From positions 62,001-126,000 of the forward strand of contig JBGAIH010000002.1 in the NCBI GenBank assembly GCA_044225675.1: a stretch of DNA of 64,000 bases, written 5' to 3'. This stretch comes from JACMQX01 sp044225675. GTDB lineage: Bacteria > Pseudomonadota > Gammaproteobacteria > Burkholderiales > Burkholderiaceae_C. Position numbers and translations under genes: made by a program. How positions within the stretch are numbered: position 1 is the stretch's first letter; each line of letters opens with the position of its first letter. Of the stretch, positions 61,405-64,000 are shown piece by piece. The notes below the pieces were generated by a model. It made no database searches and was not told where the DNA came from. It was given only the letters and a program-made list of their open reading frames with translations.

Positions 61405-61889
61405 TTTTTGGAGGCGCTGGCCGCATTGGCCGGGCCGTCTGCGGCCTTGCTGTAGAGAAACTGGCTGATGAGGTTCTCGAGCACCACGGCCGACTGGGTC
61501 GCCACGATCGTATCGCCCATCGCCAAGACCTTGTCATCAGCCCCGGCTTCGATGCCGATGTACTGCTCGCCCAGGAGGCCGCTCGTGAGAATCTTGAGCG
61601 AGCTGTCCTTCGGAAAGGCGTAGCGGCTCTGCAGGCCCAGCACGACGCGGGCCTGGAAGGTCTTGTCGTCGAAGGTGATGGACTCCACACGGCCGACCAC
61701 CACGCCGGCGCTCTTGACGGCAGCCTGTGGCTTGAGCCCGCCGATGTTGTCGAAATTCGCGGAAACGCGGTAGGTCGACTGGAAATTCAGACCCAGCAGA
61801 TTGGCCGCCTGGAGTGCGAGGAACACGATGGCGGCAGCTCCCAGCAGAACGAACAGGCCGACCCAGACATCACTTTTCGAGCGTTGCAT
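61401..61889 (-). CDS. mlaD: MCE-domain protein MlaD
   Basis: 162 residues. One N-terminal membrane helix (WVGLFVLLGAAAIVFLALQAA) and a periplasmic MCE domain (YRVSANFDNIGGLKPQAAVKSAGVVVGRV). It forms a hexameric ring on MlaFE that receives lipids from MlaC. 15 bases after mlaE. Confidence 0.95.
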   Translation of the reverse strand: MQRSKSDVWVGLFVLLGAAAIVFLALQAANLLGLNFQSTYRVSANFDNIGGLKPQAAVKSAGVVVGRVESITFDDKTFQARVVLGLQSRYAFPKDSSLKILTSGLLGEQYIGIEAGADDKVLAMGDTIVATQSAVVLENLISQFLYSKAADGPANAASASKK

Positions 61890-61904
61890 GACACCCTCTT
61901 TTCA

Positions 61905-62687
61905 TCAGATACTGAACATCATGGCCGTGAGCACGAAGTCGAGCCCGAGAACGGCCAGGGAAGCCACCACCACCGTTCGCGTGGTGGCGCGTGACACGCC
62001 TTCGGGCGTGGGCTGTGCGGTGTAGCCCTGCAGCAGCGCGACGAAGGTCACCGTCAGACCGAACACCAGGCTCTTGAGGACGCCGTTGCCGACGTCGCGA
62101 AGCACGTCAACGCCGCCCTGCATCTGGCTCCAGAAAGCGCCGGAGTCGATGCCGATCATGAGCACGCCGACCACCCATCCGCCGATGATGCCGACCGCGC
62201 TGAATACCGCTGCGAGCAGGGGCATGGCGATGACGCCCCCCCAGAACCGGGGCGCAAGAATGCGCCGGACCGGGTCCACCGCCATCATCTCCATGGCGCT
62301 CAGCTGCTCGCCCGCCTTCATCAGGCCGATCTCCGCCGTCAGCGAGGTTCCGGCGCGCCCTGCAAACAGGAGCGCGGTGATGACCGGACCCAGTTCCCGC
62401 ACGAGGCTGAGCGCCACCAGCAGGCCGAGCGCCTCGGACGAGCCATAGCGCTGCAGTGTGTAGTAGCCCTGGAGCCCGAGAACGAAGCCCACGAACAGGC
62501 CCGAGACCGTGATGATCGCCAGCGAATAGTTGCCGAGGAAGTGGATCTGGTCACGCACCAGCCCGAAACGCCGCATGGCGGGGCCGAACAGCCGGGTCAG
62601 GCGCCAGAACAGACGCGCGCCATAGCCCAGGTCGGCCATCAGCCCACGCACGGCAAAGCCCACGTCGGCAGGTTTCCACCAGCTCAT
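61905..62687 (-). CDS. mlaE: Phospholipid transporter permease MlaE
   Basis: 260 residues. About five membrane helices and the MlaE signature region LRELGPVITALLFAGRAGTS followed by AEIGLMKAGEQLSAMEMMAVDP. Forms the inner-membrane core with MlaF, MlaD and MlaB. Its start overlaps mlaF by four bases. Confidence 0.95.
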   Translation of the reverse strand: MSWWKPADVGFAVRGLMADLGYGARLFWRLTRLFGPAMRRFGLVRDQIHFLGNYSLAIITVSGLFVGFVLGLQGYYTLQRYGSSEALGLLVALSLVRELGPVITALLFAGRAGTSLTAEIGLMKAGEQLSAMEMMAVDPVRRILAPRFWGGVIAMPLLAAVFSAVGIIGGWVVGVLMIGIDSGAFWSQMQGGVDVLRDVGNGVLKSLVFGLTVTFVALLQGYTAQPTPEGVSRATTRTVVVASLAVLGLDFVLTAMMFSI

Positions 62688-63514
62688 CGGGCGAGTCCTC
62701 CGCCGAAATCCTCGGCCAGTGAAGGACCGGGGTAGTGGAACTGCACGGGCCCATCGGCCGATGCGTGAACGAACTGGCGCACCAGGGGATCGTCGGAACG
62801 CATGACCTCGTCGGGCGAGCCCTGGGCCGCGATCCGGCCGTTCGCGAGGATCAGCACCTGGTCGGCGATCCGGAAGGTTTCCTCCAGATCGTGCGACACG
62901 ACGATGCTCGTCAGACCCATCGAGTCATTGAGGCGACGGATCAGCTGCGCTGCGGTGCCCAGCGAAATCGGATCGAGGCCGGCGAAGGGCTCGTCGTACA
63001 TCACCAGCTCGGGGTCGAGTGCGATGGCACGCGCCAGCGCCACACGCCGGGCCATGCCGCCCGAGACCTCCGCCGGCATCAGGTCGCGTGCGCCGCGCAG
63101 ACCCACGGCATTGAGCTTCATGAGCACGATGTCGCGGATCAGCACTTCGGGCAGATCGGTGTGCTCGCGCAGCGGGAACGCCACATTGTCGAAAACGCTC
63201 AGGTCCGTGAACAGGGCGCCGAACTGGAACAGCATGCCCATGCGCCGGCGCACGGCGTAAAGATCCGTCTGGCCCAGCGAGCCGATGTCCTGCGCTGCGC
63301 CGGGCCCCGACAACAGGACCTGGCCGGACTGGGCTCGCACCTGGCCGCCGATCAGGCGCAGCACCGTGGTCTTGCCGCCGCCCGACGCCCCCATCAGCGC
63401 CGTCACCTTGCCACGGGGCACGGTGAATGAAACGCCGTCCAGGATCTTGCGCTCGCCATATCCGAAGGTGAGATCGCGCAGTTCGACGAGGGGTGCAGGT
63501 TGGAGGGGAGCCAT
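62684..63514 (-). CDS. mlaF: Phospholipid transporter ATP-binding protein MlaF
   Basis: 276 residues. Walker A GASGGGKTTVLRLIGG, signature AEVSGGMARRVALARAI, Walker B LVMYDEPFAGLDPIS, H-loop VVSHDLEE. First gene of the mla set. The ATG at 63514 is only seven bases from a terminator-like hairpin, and no Shine-Dalgarno sequence is visible; a TTG three codons upstream lies inside the hairpin. The last 30 residues (ADGPVQFHYPGPSLAEDF) are typical of the family. Confidence 0.95.
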   Translation of the reverse strand: MAPLQPAPLVELRDLTFGYGERKILDGVSFTVPRGKVTALMGASGGGKTTVLRLIGGQVRAQSGQVLLSGPGAAQDIGSLGQTDLYAVRRRMGMLFQFGALFTDLSVFDNVAFPLREHTDLPEVLIRDIVLMKLNAVGLRGARDLMPAEVSGGMARRVALARAIALDPELVMYDEPFAGLDPISLGTAAQLIRRLNDSMGLTSIVVSHDLEETFRIADQVLILANGRIAAQGSPDEVMRSDDPLVRQFVHASADGPVQFHYPGPSLAEDFGGGLAR

Positions 63515-63521
63515 GAATGAC

Positions 63522-63547
63522 AAAAGCCGGAAGCTACTCCGGCTTTT
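63522..63547 (-). terminator. Terminator-like hairpin between gltD and mlaF
   Basis: Arms 63522-63530 and 63539-63547 (AAAAGCCGG/CCGGCTTTT), eight-base loop. On the minus strand the stem ends in TTTT, so it can end gltD transcription. The -10-like TATGAT at 63555-63550 on the minus strand lies just upstream, so a transcript for mlaF could begin within this hairpin. Confidence 0.65.
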
Positions 63548-63616
63548 GAATCATAAAGGATTCGAATACCCTCTACATGCGCTGGCCGCCACCTCAGCGC
63601 GGCAGTCACGCGGCAG

Positions 63617-64000
63617 TCAGCGCGGCAGGTCGCTGAACCCCATGAGGAACTCGTCCACCGCGCGCGCTGCCTGCCGGCCTTCGCGGATGGCCCAGACCAC
63701 CAGGGACTGGCCCCGGCGCATGTCGCCCGCTGCAAAGACCTTCGGCACGTTCGTGGCATAGCCGCCGATGAATTCCGTGCTGGCCTTGGCATTGCCGCGG
63801 TTGTCCTTGTCGACCCCGAAAGCCTCGAGCACGCTGCCCACCGGGCTGACAAAGCCCATGGCCAGGAGGACGAGATCGGCCTTGAGGACCTGCTCGCTGC
63901 CCGGCACCTCGACCATCTTGCCGTCCTTCCACTCGACGCGCACCGTCTTCAGGCCGGTCACCTTGCCCTTTTCACCGAGGAACTCCTTGGTGGAGATGGC
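63617..64000 (-). CDS. gltD: Glutamate synthase small subunit, N-terminus cut off
   Basis: The C-terminal 127 residues of an NADPH-binding subunit; the gene runs off the right edge. NVPKVFAAGDMRRGQSLVVWAIREGRQAARAVDEFLMG is the typical GltD end, with the GD motif of the FAD-binding part. The subunit supplies electrons for conversion of glutamine plus 2-oxoglutarate to glutamate. A terminator follows 70 bases after the stop. Confidence 0.93.
   Translation of the reverse strand, partial: AISTKEFLGEKGKVTGLKTVRVEWKDGKMVEVPGSEQVLKADLVLLAMGFVSPVGSVLEAFGVDKDNRGNAKASTEFIGGYATNVPKVFAAGDMRRGQSLVVWAIREGRQAARAVDEFLMGFSDLPR

Overview
The window is a GC-rich (roughly two-thirds GC), densely coded stretch of chromosome from a Gram-negative bacterium, most likely a betaproteobacterium of the order Burkholderiales, close to Comamonadaceae. 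The evidence is the set of housekeeping genes and their order: petABC next to sspA-sspB, coaE-zapD-yacG behind pilBCD, an mla-murA-his-tat run, a short-form HisG, and outer-membrane systems (Mla, ShlB-type transporter). I see no insertion sequence, phage, CRISPR array or rRNA. No gene-free stretch exceeds 300 bases; the longest (about 220 to 245 bases) are described where they hold anything.

Layout. 1-2.1 kb: a two-partner-secretion transporter (cut by the left edge) behind a double-FecR-domain protein with a structured leader, both on the minus strand. 2.4-6.3 kb: a very large FAD plus iron-sulfur dehydrogenase fusion. 6.4-11.4 kb: a complete glycerol-3-phosphate/glycerophosphodiester uptake operon, ugpB-A-E-C-Q. 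11.4-15.4 kb: a small membrane protein, then hemA-prfA-prmC-grxD. 15.6-20.3 kb: an AAA+ ATPase, a lytic transglycosylase overlapping proS, and rppH with a CNP1-like protein. 20.3-23.2 kb: proB, obgE, rpmA, rplU on the minus strand. 23.3-30.2 kb: ispB, tRNA-Pro(CGG), type IV pilus genes pilB-C-D, coaE, zapD, yacG. 30.2-37.3 kb: a Nudix hydrolase, DUF815 ATPase, argJ, secA and an M23 peptidase on the minus strand, a DciA-like protein on the plus strand, then tRNA-Thr(TGT). 37.3-41.3 kb: sspB, sspA and the cytochrome bc1 genes petC-B-A. 41.5-45 kb: mscL, pdxA, a Nif3-like protein and a DegS/DegQ-like protease.

45-64 kb is one long minus-strand series. Read in transcription order: gltD (cut by the right edge), terminator, mlaF-E-D-A-C-B (phospholipid retrograde transport), an ABC-2 exporter pair, ibaG, murA, hisG-hisD, a CotH-kinase lipoprotein, hisC-B-H-A-F-I-E, a small membrane protein, a HIT protein, and tatA-B-C. 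Many neighbours overlap by 1 to 4 bases, so much of it is probably translationally coupled. It joins outer-membrane lipid asymmetry, peptidoglycan precursor synthesis, histidine synthesis and folded-protein export.

Most of the window is conserved core genome. The observations most worth checking are the CotH-kinase lipoprotein set inside the histidine operon, the apparent CTG start of hisH overlapping the hisB stop as CTGA, a 16-bp perfect palindrome in front of the DegS-like gene, the structured leader of the FecR protein, a terminator-like hairpin abutting the mlaF start codon, a probably leaderless hemA mRNA, and two short tandem duplications at gene ends. I did not find a clearly new multi-gene system.
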